Below, piece after piece: positions 22,746 to 30,646 of a DNA stretch of 64,000 nucleotides. Both the position numbers and the translations under genes were made by a program. Source of the DNA: Microvirga sp. VF16. Its GTDB lineage: Bacteria > Pseudomonadota > Alphaproteobacteria > Rhizobiales > Beijerinckiaceae. Within the stretch, counting starts at the first letter, position 1, and each line of letters starts with the position of its first letter. Below the pieces are notes generated by a model. The model saw nothing but the letters and a program-made list of their open reading frames with translations. It was not told the origin of the DNA and ran no database searches. Location of the stretch: contig NZ_CP069354.1 of NCBI RefSeq assembly GCF_016864375.1, positions 1,984,001 to 2,048,000 on the forward strand. The letters are read 5' to 3'.

Positions 22746-22772
22746 AAGGGCGGTCTTCGGGCCGCCCTTTTT
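22746..22772 (+). terminator. Intrinsic terminator after rplQ
   Basis: AAGGGCGG (22746-22753) pairs with CCGCCCTT (22762-22769) and is followed by a T-run to 22772. It ends the alpha operon. Confidence 0.85.
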
Positions 22773-22868
22773 GTTTTCGTCGGCCATGCTGGAGCCCGCG
22801 GTTGGAACTTGGTGTTTCGCTTCCCGCGTTCTATCCATAACGGCCTTTGAACACAGGATTCGACAGGA

Positions 22869-24275
22869 ATGCGCTTCTTTAACCCCGCGATCGGATTTCT
22901 CGCCGCCATACTGGCCTTTGCCCCAGCCGGCGGACAGGCACAGACGCAGCGCGTCATTCCCGAAAGCAAGGCGCAGGTCCAGCTGTCCTTTGCGCCCGTC
23001 GTGCGCCAGACCGCTGGATCCGTCGTCAACGTCTATGCCAAGCGCAACGACCGCCGGCAGAACGCGGCCATCGAGGATTATTTCCGCCGCTTCTTTGGTG
23101 ACAATGCACCGGGCGTGCCGCGCGGCCGGTCCCAGAGCTCCCTCGGCTCGGGCGTGATCGTCGATCCCTCGGGGCTCGTGATCACGAACAATCACGTGAT
23201 CGAGAACATGAACGAGGTGAAGGTGGCCCTCGCCGACCGGCGGGAATTCGAGGCTGAAATCCTGCTGCGCGACCCCCGCACGGATATCGCGGTGCTCAAG
23301 CTGAAGGACGCTACCAACCTGCAGGCGATCGAGCTTGGTGACTCGGAGGCCCTTCAAGTCGGCGACCTCGTACTCGCCATCGGCAACCCCTTCGGCGTCG
23401 GACAGACGGTAACTCAGGGTATCGTCTCGGCGCTCGCCCGCACCCAGGTCGGCATCTCGGACTATCAGTTCTTCATCCAGACCGATGCCGCCATCAATCC
23501 CGGTAACTCGGGCGGTGCGCTCATCGACATGAGCGGCCGCGTGGTCGGCATCAACACGGCGATCTATTCCCGCTCCGGCGGCAGCATCGGCATCGGTTTC
23601 GCGGTGCCGTCGAGCATGGTTCGGGTAGTGCTGAATTCCGCCAGGGGCGGAGCGAAGAACGTGGTCCGGCCCTGGCTCGGCGCACGCCTCCAGCCCGTGG
23701 ACGGCGATATCGCCAACGGCCTCGGGCTGGAGCGCCCGACCGGCGTCCTCGTGACCGCTATCTACGACAAGGGACCTGCTGCTGAAGCCGGTCTCAAGCG
23801 GGGCGACGCCATTCTGATGGTCGACGGACAGCCGGTCGATAACCCGGATTCCTTCGGCTACCGCTTTACGCTCAAGGGCACGCAGGGGCAGACGCCGATC
23901 ACGGTCCTGCGCGGCGGCAAGCAGACGACGGTCCAGGTGAAGCTTGTGCCTCCGCCCGAGAACCCACCGCGGGAATCCGTGCGCGGCCGCAATCGCACGC
24001 CGTTTGCCGGGGCCACACTCGTGAATATGTCGCCGGCGGTCGCCGACGAACTGCAGATCGATATCGCGGATGACGGCGTGGTGATTGCGGATATCGACGA
24101 GCGCAGCCTCGCCGGCAGCGTCGGCTTCGAAAAGGGCGACCAGATCGTCGCCATCAATGGCGAGAGGCTTGCCTCCACCAAGGATGCCGAGCGCGTGATC
24201 AACCGCAACAGTGGTTATTGGGAAGTGACCGTCAGCCGGGGCGGGCGCGTGTTCACAACGGTTTTCGGGCGATAG
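22869..24275 (+). CDS. Periplasmic serine protease of the Do/DegP family
   Basis: This 468-residue secreted protease starts with a signal peptide (hydrophobic residues 8-20, likely cut near AQTQ). The trypsin-like domain shows the catalytic triad His109 (ITNNHV), Asp139 (DPRTDIAVL) and Ser214 (NPGNSGGA). Two PDZ domains follow at roughly 260-350 and 375-468. Family members degrade or refold damaged envelope proteins as oligomers. The gene stands alone after rplQ and before rarA. DegP, DegQ and MucD-like roles cannot be separated from sequence. Confidence 0.93.
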   Translation: MRFFNPAIGFLAAILAFAPAGGQAQTQRVIPESKAQVQLSFAPVVRQTAGSVVNVYAKRNDRRQNAAIEDYFRRFFGDNAPGVPRGRSQSSLGSGVIVDPSGLVITNNHVIENMNEVKVALADRREFEAEILLRDPRTDIAVLKLKDATNLQAIELGDSEALQVGDLVLAIGNPFGVGQTVTQGIVSALARTQVGISDYQFFIQTDAAINPGNSGGALIDMSGRVVGINTAIYSRSGGSIGIGFAVPSSMVRVVLNSARGGAKNVVRPWLGARLQPVDGDIANGLGLERPTGVLVTAIYDKGPAAEAGLKRGDAILMVDGQPVDNPDSFGYRFTLKGTQGQTPITVLRGGKQTTVQVKLVPPPENPPRESVRGRNRTPFAGATLVNMSPAVADELQIDIADDGVVIADIDERSLAGSVGFEKGDQIVAINGERLASTKDAERVINRNSGYWEVTVSRGGRVFTTVFGR

Positions 24276-24337
24276 GCGGGACGGCGGCAGGGAAATCGGA
24301 TAATGATTTCCGTCCGTGTCCGAGCCCCTAAAGCATC

Positions 24338-25645
24338 ATGAGTGACCTGTTTTCCTCTGCCGGCCTCGACCAGAATGCGCCCCGTCCGCTGGCGGACAGG
24401 ATGCGGCCGACCAAGCTCTCCGAGGTGGTCGGCCAGGATCATCTCGTGGGGGCGGACGGTATCCTGACCCGGCTCATCGCATCGAAAACCTTGGGATCCC
24501 TGATCTTCTGGGGCCCGCCCGGCACCGGCAAGACCACCGTCGCACGCCTGCTTGCCCATGAGACGGAGCTTCATTTCGAGCAGATCTCGGCCATCTTCTC
24601 CGGCGTGGCGGATCTCAAGAAGGTCTTTGAGGCGGCTCGCCTTAGGCGCTCCATTGGCAAGGGCACCTTACTCTTTGTCGATGAGATCCACCGCTTCAAC
24701 AGGGCCCAGCTCGACGCCTTCCTGCCCGTCATGGAAGACGGCACTATCACGCTGGTTGGTGCGACCACCGAAAACCCGTCCTTCGAGCTGAACGCTGCTC
24801 TCCTCTCCCGTGCCCGAGTGCTTCTCTTCAAGTCCCTCGACGAGGCGGCGATCGAGCAGATCCTGGCCCGTGCGGAGGAGGTTATGGGAAAAGGCCTGCC
24901 GCTCGACGAGGAGGCGAGGGCGTCACTGGTACGCATGGCGGACGGCGACGGGCGGGCCGCCCTGACGCTCGCCGAGGAAGTCTGGCGGTCGGCGAAGCCA
25001 GGCGAGATCTTCGATGCGGAGCAACTGCAGGAGATCATCCAGCGCCGCGCACCCATCTACGACAAGGGCCAGGAGGGGCATTACAACCTCATCTCCGCCC
25101 TGCACAAAACCGTCCGAGGCTCCGATCCGGACGCGGCGCTGTATTACCTCGCCCGCATGTTGGACGCGGGCGAGGACCGGCTCTTCATCGCCCGCCGGCT
25201 CGTTCGGATGGCGGTAGAGGATATCGGACTTGCCGATCCGCAGGCCCTTGTTATCGCCAATGCGGCCAAGGATGCCTTCGACTTTCTGGGCTCGCCGGAA
25301 GGGGAGCTGGCGCTGGCGCAGGCGGCCGTCTATCTCGCCACCGCGCCGAAATCGAATGCGCTCTACACTGCCTACAAGGCCGCCACCCGGGTGGCGAAGG
25401 AGCACGGCTCCCTCATGCCGCCCAAGACAATCCTGAACGCACCGACCAAGCTCATGAAGCAGATCGGCTATGGCGAGAGCTACCGCTACGACCACGACGA
25501 ACCCGACGCCTTTTCAGGCCAGGATTACTGGCCCGAGAAGCTGGGGCAGCAGGAGTTCTACGAACCGGTGGATCGCGGCTTCGAGCGGGAGATCAGGAAG
25601 CGGCTGGATTGGTGGGAGAAGCTCAGGAAGGAGCGATCTGAGTAA
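24338..25645 (+). CDS. rarA: Replication-associated recombination protein A (AAA+ ATPase)
   Basis: This 435-residue protein is of the RarA/MgsA/WRNIP1 family, which acts on SSB-coated DNA at stalled forks. Walker A GPPGTGKT is at residues 59-66 and Walker B LLFVDEIHRF near 111-120, followed by sensor motif GATTENPSFELN. The C-terminal half (KTVRGSDPDAALYYLARML, SLMPPKTILNAPTKLMK) is specific to RarA. It lies 62 bases after the protease gene. Confidence 0.95.
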   Translation: MSDLFSSAGLDQNAPRPLADRMRPTKLSEVVGQDHLVGADGILTRLIASKTLGSLIFWGPPGTGKTTVARLLAHETELHFEQISAIFSGVADLKKVFEAARLRRSIGKGTLLFVDEIHRFNRAQLDAFLPVMEDGTITLVGATTENPSFELNAALLSRARVLLFKSLDEAAIEQILARAEEVMGKGLPLDEEARASLVRMADGDGRAALTLAEEVWRSAKPGEIFDAEQLQEIIQRRAPIYDKGQEGHYNLISALHKTVRGSDPDAALYYLARMLDAGEDRLFIARRLVRMAVEDIGLADPQALVIANAAKDAFDFLGSPEGELALAQAAVYLATAPKSNALYTAYKAATRVAKEHGSLMPPKTILNAPTKLMKQIGYGESYRYDHDEPDAFSGQDYWPEKLGQQEFYEPVDRGFEREIRKRLDWWEKLRKERSE

Positions 25646-25699
25646 CTGTATATCCTATAAGCCTCTTTGCTGTTACGATAGACGGGCAGGGAGGCGCAT

Positions 25700-26392
25700 G
25701 TGAGGAAACCAATACTCTTACTGATCTGGTTGGTAACGGCCACCATCCCTGGTCTTGCACAGGCTCAGAAGGCCGAAGTTTCTCCTGGCGTCAGCGTTAG
25801 CCGCAAGACTTACCGGGTGCCGGACAACGAAGCGCCGTTCTTCAACTTTGCCGAAAAGAACGAAGCCCAAAAGGCGGCCGACAAGAAGCTCGTCGATGCG
25901 ATTCTGGAAAGGGTTCCGGATAGGTCGAAAGCGGCAGAAACAGCGATCGTTGCCGGTATGCGAGCCTTCCTGTCTGACAATGACATCGCTACCGCCGCAA
26001 AACGATTCAATCAGGGTTATCTGCTCGATCCGCAACAAAGCGGTGTCTATCATGGCTTTGCGATGGTGGTTTCTGCTCGGTTCAAGGATTTTGACTACGC
26101 CGATGAACTCTTCCGAATTGCCGCTCGCATGAAATCACCCGCAAAGTCATTGCGAGCCGATCACGGCCGGATGCTCTTGATTGCCAATCGTCCTGCCGAG
26201 GCGAAGCCGATCTTGGAGCAGGCCGTGAAGGACACTTCCGATTGGGCCGTGCCTCGCATGAACTTGGCTTGGGCCACATTGCAATCTGGAAATCGTGACG
26301 AAGCCTGCCGCCTCATTATGCAGGTGAAAGGGCAGGATCTTGAAAAAGTCGAACGCGATCTGGCCTTGTTCAAGCAGAAGGCAGGCTGCTAG
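25700..26392 (+). CDS. Secreted tetratricopeptide-like protein
   Basis: This 230-residue protein starts at GTG 25700 after GGGAGG; an ATG two bases earlier is immediately followed by a stop. Residues 1-22 form a signal peptide (PILLLIWLVTATIPGLAQAQ). The rest is helical with TPR-like repeats (AAKRFNQGYLLDPQQSGVYH, NLAWATLQSGNRDEACRLI). Such proteins usually mediate protein contacts in the periplasm. No named family is recognised. It ends 9 bases before crcB and is perhaps co-transcribed with it. Confidence 0.75.
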   Translation: MRKPILLLIWLVTATIPGLAQAQKAEVSPGVSVSRKTYRVPDNEAPFFNFAEKNEAQKAADKKLVDAILERVPDRSKAAETAIVAGMRAFLSDNDIATAAKRFNQGYLLDPQQSGVYHGFAMVVSARFKDFDYADELFRIAARMKSPAKSLRADHGRMLLIANRPAEAKPILEQAVKDTSDWAVPRMNLAWATLQSGNRDEACRLIMQVKGQDLEKVERDLALFKQKAGC

Positions 26393-26401
26393 CTTGGGTG
26401 C

Positions 26402-26788
26402 ATGAAATCCTATCTCCTCGTCTTCCTGGGCGCCGGGATTGGCGGCGCGCTCCGGCATGGGGTGAATGTCGGCTGCGCCCGGATGTGCGGAACGGCTTTT
26501 CCGTGGGGGACGCTGACGGTCAACGTCGTCGGTTCCTTCATCATGGGCGTTCTTGCCGGATGGCTCGCCTTCAAGGCGGGCGAGGGTTGGAGCCAGCCTC
26601 TGCGGCTCTTCCTCACGACCGGAATTCTCGGTGGCTTCACTACCTTCTCGGCTTTTTCTCTCGATGCGGTGCTGATCTGGGAGCGGGGGCAACTCGGGCT
26701 TGCCGCGACTTATGTGGTCGCTTCGGTGGTTCTCTCCATCGCCGGATTGGTCGCCGGCCTCGGCCTGGTGAGAGCGATCAGCGCCTAA
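26402..26788 (+). CDS. crcB: Fluoride channel CrcB/Fluc
   Basis: This 128-residue, four-helix membrane protein exports fluoride as a dual-topology dimer. The signature GTLTVNVVGSF with Asn41 and the pore motif GGFTTFSAFSLD with its two phenylalanines are intact. No fluoride riboswitch fits in the 9 bases upstream, so it probably depends on the promoter of the preceding gene. Confidence 0.93.
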   Translation: MKSYLLVFLGAGIGGALRHGVNVGCARMCGTAFPWGTLTVNVVGSFIMGVLAGWLAFKAGEGWSQPLRLFLTTGILGGFTTFSAFSLDAVLIWERGQLGLAATYVVASVVLSIAGLVAGLGLVRAISA

Positions 26789-26831
26789 ACCTCGATTGCC
26801 GCCTGCGCGGCGCTCTGATACCGACAGATCC

Positions 26832-28106
26832 ATGAGAAAAAGCGGTTCAGAACGGAATGGTGCCCGCGGTGGGCGCTCGGGTGCCCGGCAGGGCTTTCGC
26901 TCGCGCGAGGACAAGCCAGCGCGCAAGGCTTCATCGCCTAAGTCCTCCTCGGCGAAGCTGGGCGGGTTGAAATCGGCTGCGGGCAAGACGCGCACGGCAT
27001 CGGCCTTGCGGGAGAAGCCGGCTGCACGGCCGAAGCAGGCAAGGCCTGCGGCGGAAGCTCCGCGCCAGCCGACACGGGCTCAGGCCAAGGCGGCAGCCCA
27101 GGAAGTGCTGGCGACCGGCGTGCAGACTCTCGTGGTCGAGTCCGACGAGGCCGATATGCGCGTCGACCGTTTTCTGGTCGCCCGCTTCCCGCAACTCGCC
27201 TTCACCCATATCCAGCGCATCGTCCGCAAAGGCGAGCTGCGCATCGACGGCAAGAGGGCGCAGCCCAACGACCGTCTGGTGCCCGGGCAGAAAGTCCGCG
27301 TGCCTCCCTTGAAGCTCGATCAGCAGCGACCGGTCTCCCGCAATGCGGCCAAGGACCAGGACGACCGCGACTTCCTGAAGTCGATCACGCTCTACGAGGA
27401 CAAGGACGTTCTCATCATCAACAAGCCGATGGGGCTCGCCGTCCAGGGCGGATCGGGCACCAAGCGGCATGTGGACGGGCTGCTCGAAGCTCTCAAGGAT
27501 GACGACGGGCAGAAGCCGCGTCTCGTGCATCGTCTCGACAAGGACACGGCCGGCTGCCTCGTCATCGCCAAGACGCGCTTTGCCGCGTCGACCATGGCGA
27601 AATCCTTCCGTTCCCGCACCACGCGCAAGATCTACTGGGCGCTCGTCGCCGGTGTGCCGCGCGTGCGGCAGGGCAGGGTGTCGACCTATCTCGCCAAGGA
27701 AGCCGACGAGGGCGATTCCCGTATGCGTGTGGCGCGCCATGGCGACGAGGGGGCGAGCCACGCGCTGACCTATTACGCGGTGGTCGATACGGCGGCACAG
27801 AAGCTCGCCTGGCTGTCGCTGAAGCCCGTCACGGGACGCACGCACCAACTGCGCGCCCATACGGCTCATATCGGCCATCCCATCGTCGGCGATCCGAAAT
27901 ATTTCGACATCGAGAACTGGGAGCTGCCGGGCGGCATCCAGAACAAGCTGCATCTTCTCGCGCGCCGCATCGTCATCGCGCATCCGCGCACCGGCAAGCC
28001 CATCGACGTCACCGCGCCGCTGCCGCCGCACATGCAGCAGAGCTTCAACCTCCTCGGCCTCGATACGAGCCGCTACGATCCCATCGTCGAGGCGCCGGAA
28101 GAGTAG
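26832..28106 (+). CDS. RluA-family 23S rRNA pseudouridine synthase (RluC-like)
   Basis: This protein of 424 residues isomerises uridine in rRNA. A long basic, disordered N-terminal region (about 90 residues rich in Arg, Lys, Ala) precedes an S4 RNA-binding domain (DEADMRVDRFLVARFPQLAF). The catalytic domain follows, with LVHRLDKDTAG, where Asp236 is the nucleophile, and KPVTGRTHQLRAH. The ATG at 26832 is chosen because the upstream in-frame start at 26796 lies against crcB. The exact target uridines (RluC versus RluD type) are not settled by sequence alone. Confidence 0.9.
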   Translation: MRKSGSERNGARGGRSGARQGFRSREDKPARKASSPKSSSAKLGGLKSAAGKTRTASALREKPAARPKQARPAAEAPRQPTRAQAKAAAQEVLATGVQTLVVESDEADMRVDRFLVARFPQLAFTHIQRIVRKGELRIDGKRAQPNDRLVPGQKVRVPPLKLDQQRPVSRNAAKDQDDRDFLKSITLYEDKDVLIINKPMGLAVQGGSGTKRHVDGLLEALKDDDGQKPRLVHRLDKDTAGCLVIAKTRFAASTMAKSFRSRTTRKIYWALVAGVPRVRQGRVSTYLAKEADEGDSRMRVARHGDEGASHALTYYAVVDTAAQKLAWLSLKPVTGRTHQLRAHTAHIGHPIVGDPKYFDIENWELPGGIQNKLHLLARRIVIAHPRTGKPIDVTAPLPPHMQQSFNLLGLDTSRYDPIVEAPEE

Positions 28107-28217
28107 CTTTCATAACACCTTCGATCATTCTCCCTGTCGCACTTTCGCCGCGCATCAAGCGCAGCATCAAGTGTCTCATTCAGCCTTTTGGCTGTTGAGA
28201 TGACAAGGAGGAGATCG

Positions 28218-28679
28218 ATGGAACACAAGCCTCTTGATCAGCTCCGTAGCGTAGCCGACGTTCAGCCGAGACCGCTCTCCCGCGAGGAACGACTTCAGCG
28301 CTGGATCGACCTGCTCGAAAGGGATCCCAAGCGCCGCCTGAACTCCCTCGGTGAAATCGAGTACAAGCCGCCGGCGGAGCGAGCGCTGGTCCGCGAGGAC
28401 GACTCGCCGCTCACGGTCGCCTATGATGATCCCATCCTGCGTGCGGACGGATTGGCGAGCGACCGGCTCGGCGATGCCATGCGTTACTTCGCGCTCTCCG
28501 ACGGTCAGGCCCATTATGCCCTCTGCTCGTGCCTGAGCGGACGCACGATGGAAGCTGGGACCTGCGCTCTGAGATTGCGGAACGCGACGGGCAACGTCAC
28601 CTGGGAATCCGCAGTCGGTGCCTGGGTTCTCGCTGCTCTGGCCGTGAGCCTGCCTGGCCTCGTCTATCTGCTGAGCTGA
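28218..28679 (+). CDS. Conserved hypothetical protein with C-terminal membrane anchor
   Basis: The 153-residue frame begins at an ATG preceded by AAGGAGGAG. It has a charged, proline-containing N-terminal half (LSREERLQRWIDLLERDPKR) and a C-terminal hydrophobic stretch (WVLAALAVSLPGLVYLLS) that could anchor it in the membrane. Two cysteines occur in ALCSCLSG. I do not recognise a family. A hairpin follows it. Confidence 0.6.
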   Translation: MEHKPLDQLRSVADVQPRPLSREERLQRWIDLLERDPKRRLNSLGEIEYKPPAERALVREDDSPLTVAYDDPILRADGLASDRLGDAMRYFALSDGQAHYALCSCLSGRTMEAGTCALRLRNATGNVTWESAVGAWVLAALAVSLPGLVYLLS

Positions 28680-28708
28680 GGCGCGTTCTTATACGAAGGA
28701 CAACCACG

Positions 28709-28731
28709 TCAGGAGGCTATCCGCCTCCTGA
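28709..28731. terminator. Hairpin downstream of the hypothetical gene
   Basis: TCAGGAGGC pairs with GCCTCCTGA around a 5-base loop. There is no clear T-run, so termination is uncertain. Confidence 0.4.
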
Positions 28732-28801
28732 TGGTGCCTTGACCGTTGCAGGCCGTCCCTGAATCGGAGACAAAGCAGCAGATCGGAAAGGCACTTCTCT
28801 C

Positions 28802-29392
28802 ATGCTGCAAATCGAGCCCGTAACCCTCTCGACGGATCGTTTGACCTTGCGTCCGCTGAGCCTCGCGGATGTCCCGGCTCTGGGCATCGCCGCCAGCGAT
28901 GGCGAGCTTTGGGAGAAGAAGACTACGACCGTGCCCCGGCCGGAAGGGTTCGAAGCTTACGTGCAGAAGGCGCTGGAACTTCAGACCGCAGGCCTTGCCC
29001 TTCCTTTCGCCACGGTGGTGAACGACGGCAATCGGGTTGTCGGCTCGACGCGCTACATGAACATCGATGCCGCCAATCATCGGGTCGAGATCGGGACCAC
29101 CTGGATTGCCAAGTCCTGGCAGCGGACCTTCGTCAACACCGAGGCGAAGTTCCTCATGCTGCGCCATGCCTTCGAGACGCTAGGCTGTATTTCTGTCGAG
29201 ATTCGCACTCATGCCCGCAACGACCAGTCCCGTGCCGCCATCGAGCGCCTTGGTGCCAAGCTCGACGGTATCCTGCGCCATCACATGATCATGCCCGACG
29301 GGCACATCCGCGACACAGCGACCTACAGCATCGTCCGGGAGGAATGGCCTGCGGTGAAGGCGGGGTTGGAGCGACGGCTGACGTCGATCTGA
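28802..29392 (+). CDS. GNAT acetyltransferase, RimJ/RimL type
   Basis: This 196-residue protein opens with LSTDRLTLRPLSLADVPALG, the standard RimJ/RimL start. It continues with RVEIGTTWIAKSWQRTFVN, then the acetyl-CoA region and RTHARNDQSRAAIERLGAK. The family acetylates N-termini, amino groups of small molecules or antibiotics. The substrate is unknown. It is a single gene, followed by a palindromic repeat and a gene-free region. Confidence 0.85.
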   Translation: MLQIEPVTLSTDRLTLRPLSLADVPALGIAASDGELWEKKTTTVPRPEGFEAYVQKALELQTAGLALPFATVVNDGNRVVGSTRYMNIDAANHRVEIGTTWIAKSWQRTFVNTEAKFLMLRHAFETLGCISVEIRTHARNDQSRAAIERLGAKLDGILRHHMIMPDGHIRDTATYSIVREEWPAVKAGLERRLTSI

Positions 29393-29488
29393 AATCTGCT
29401 CGGTGGGAGATTTCGCTCGATCGTTCTGAAAACGTTTCCGGATTGGCTTTGCCGTTCAGGATGACGTGTCCAGTGATATTGCTCTCCG

Positions 29489-29579
29489 CGTCATCCCCGG
29501 GCTTGTCCCGGGGATCCACGTCTTATGCAGCGCTGTGGTTCCCAAGACGTGGATGGCCGGATCACGTCCGGCCATGACG
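29489..29579. repeat. Intergenic palindromic repeat, family B, copy 1
   Basis: The two arms are CGTCATCCCCGGGCTTGTCC and ACGTGGATGGCCGG plus GGCCATGACG. The same unit recurs at 30020-30109 and, in part, near 41305. Such elements are frequent in Hyphomicrobiales genomes. Confidence 0.75.
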
Positions 29580-29580
29580 G

Positions 29581-29939
29581 CTGTGGGTGGGGATGGGTCT
29601 GTCAAAGAGCCAGCACCGTGTGGCCCGCAGCTTGCGCTGCGAGCCTGAGTGGTGATCGAGGGTGGCGCGACGGGCAGCCCGGCTCGATGTCTGATGGGAG
29701 ATGGAAGAGCCGAACTGCCTCTCCGCGCACGGCTTCTTTAGGCGGACAGGCGAGGCCGGCTCAGTCAACCGCCGCCGGCGGTGACCGTCTGCGCGACGGC
29801 GGCCTGCGACCGATCCCGACCACCAACCCACATCCTGGGCCTCCCGTCACCCGCACCTGCGTTCAGTGCGTGCACGGGACCGTGCCTGCTCCCACACTGC
29901 GACGCCTCGCGAGCGCGCCCCTCTCAGGAGCAGATCTGA
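29581..29939 (-). ncRNA. Candidate SOS-controlled non-coding transcript
   Basis: This 360-base segment has no credible long gene but lies directly downstream of a near-consensus minus-strand promoter with a LexA box. Read on the minus strand it is GC-rich and full of short inverted repeats, such as CCGCCGGCGG (near 29771) and GCACGGTCCCGTGC (near 29873). It runs into palindromic repeat B, which could end the transcript. A 22-codon frame starting at 29833 (MWVGGRDRSQAAVAQTVTAG) is the only neat small frame and might be a peptide or chance. I looked for marks of RNase P RNA, SRP RNA and tmRNA and did not find them. The RNA and its function are inference. Confidence 0.4.
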
Positions 29940-29945
29940 GGCAAT

Positions 29946-29974
29946 GATATAGCCGAGGTTAGGATCATTGTCAA
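29946..29974 (-). promoter_or_regulatory. Near-consensus sigma-70 promoter on the minus strand
   Basis: On the minus strand, TTGACA (29969-29974) is followed after exactly 17 bases by TATATC (29946-29951). Start of transcription is expected near 29939. It points away from the downstream GNAT gene, into a stretch with no annotated gene. Confidence 0.65.
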
Positions 29975-29995
29975 GAACAAAAGAAGAACAAGAAC
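29975..29995 (-). promoter_or_regulatory. LexA (SOS) box
   Basis: The motif GAAC-N7-GAAC (29975-29978 and 29986-29989), which is GTTC-N7-GTTC on the minus strand, is the known direct-repeat LexA box of alphaproteobacteria. A third GAAC follows at 29992-29995. The box touches the -35 hexamer, so LexA would block the promoter. Confidence 0.6.
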
Positions 29996-30019
29996 ATCAT
30001 CTCGAGGGTACACTTCCGC

Positions 30020-30109
30020 CGTCATCCCCGGGCTTGTCCCGGGGACCCACGCCTTGGGAACTGCGACGCTGTAAGGACGTGGATGGCCGGGACAAGCCCG
30101 GCCATGACG
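30020..30109. repeat. Intergenic palindromic repeat, family B, copy 2
   Basis: Same unit as 29489-29579 in the same orientation: CGTCATCCCCGGGCTTGTCC, then GGACGTGGATGGCCGG and GCCCGGCCATGACG. The two copies frame the putative non-coding transcript and its promoter. Confidence 0.75.
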
Positions 30110-30269
30110 CGCGGGGGCTTGGAATGCAGTGTCAGTCCCGCAAGGGCGCGTAGCGAGGGGTAAAGGGTATTCATCCGCTCAGTCTGTACGTGTCGAGCCT
30201 TTCCCAGTTGCGGAACGCCGTCTGTCGGGCAACGTTGGTCTCCGACAGGTTTGTAACGTGAGTTGAAGC

Positions 30270-30545
30270 ATGAGCAGCATCGTTCGCGATAACGCCGCCC
30301 ACCGTCGGTTCGAACTCGAACGGAACGGGCATATCGCTTTCGCCAATTACGAGCGGCGCGGATCCGATCTCGTGATCCGCCATGTGGAGGCCGCCATTCC
30401 GCTGCGCGGTACCGGGGCGGCTGGCGAACTGATGCAGGGCGTGGCTGAGATTGCCCGCTCGGAGGGGCGCAAGATCACGCCGCTCTGCGGCTATGCCTGG
30501 GCCTGGATCCGCCGACATAAGGAATACAGCGATCTCCTGAACTGA
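30270..30545 (+). CDS. GNAT-like N-acetyltransferase of the YjdJ type
   Basis: This 91-residue protein is a minimal GNAT domain: RRFELERNGHIAFANYERRG, then HVEAAIPLRGTGAAGELMQG with the acetyl-CoA-binding loop, then KITPLCGYAWAWIRRHKEY. It matches the short Gcn5-like family (YjdJ, human GATD1-like) whose targets are poorly known. It ends about 100 bases before the FtsH-like gene. Confidence 0.8.
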   Translation: MSSIVRDNAAHRRFELERNGHIAFANYERRGSDLVIRHVEAAIPLRGTGAAGELMQGVAEIARSEGRKITPLCGYAWAWIRRHKEYSDLLN

Positions 30546-30646
30546 TGCCGATTCTAGCCGTTCGGTGGGTGTGCCTATTCGCCGTACTGCGATCTGCGTC
30601 AAAATCGACTAAACAGCGGCTCCTCCAAAAAATTCCATACTGCGCT

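Noticed and set aside
26393..26401. Fluoride riboswitch upstream of crcB
   Set aside because: Only 9 bases separate crcB from the preceding gene, which cannot hold the aptamer.
29562..29831. 89-residue minus-strand frame within the candidate non-coding transcript
   Set aside because: It runs into the palindromic repeat, has Arg/Ser-rich composition and no ribosome-binding site; treated as non-coding.
29581..29939. RNase P RNA, SRP RNA or tmRNA
   Set aside because: The conserved cores of these RNAs (for example the RNase P GAGGAAAGUCC core or the SRP GGAAGGAAGCAGC element) were looked for by eye and are not present.
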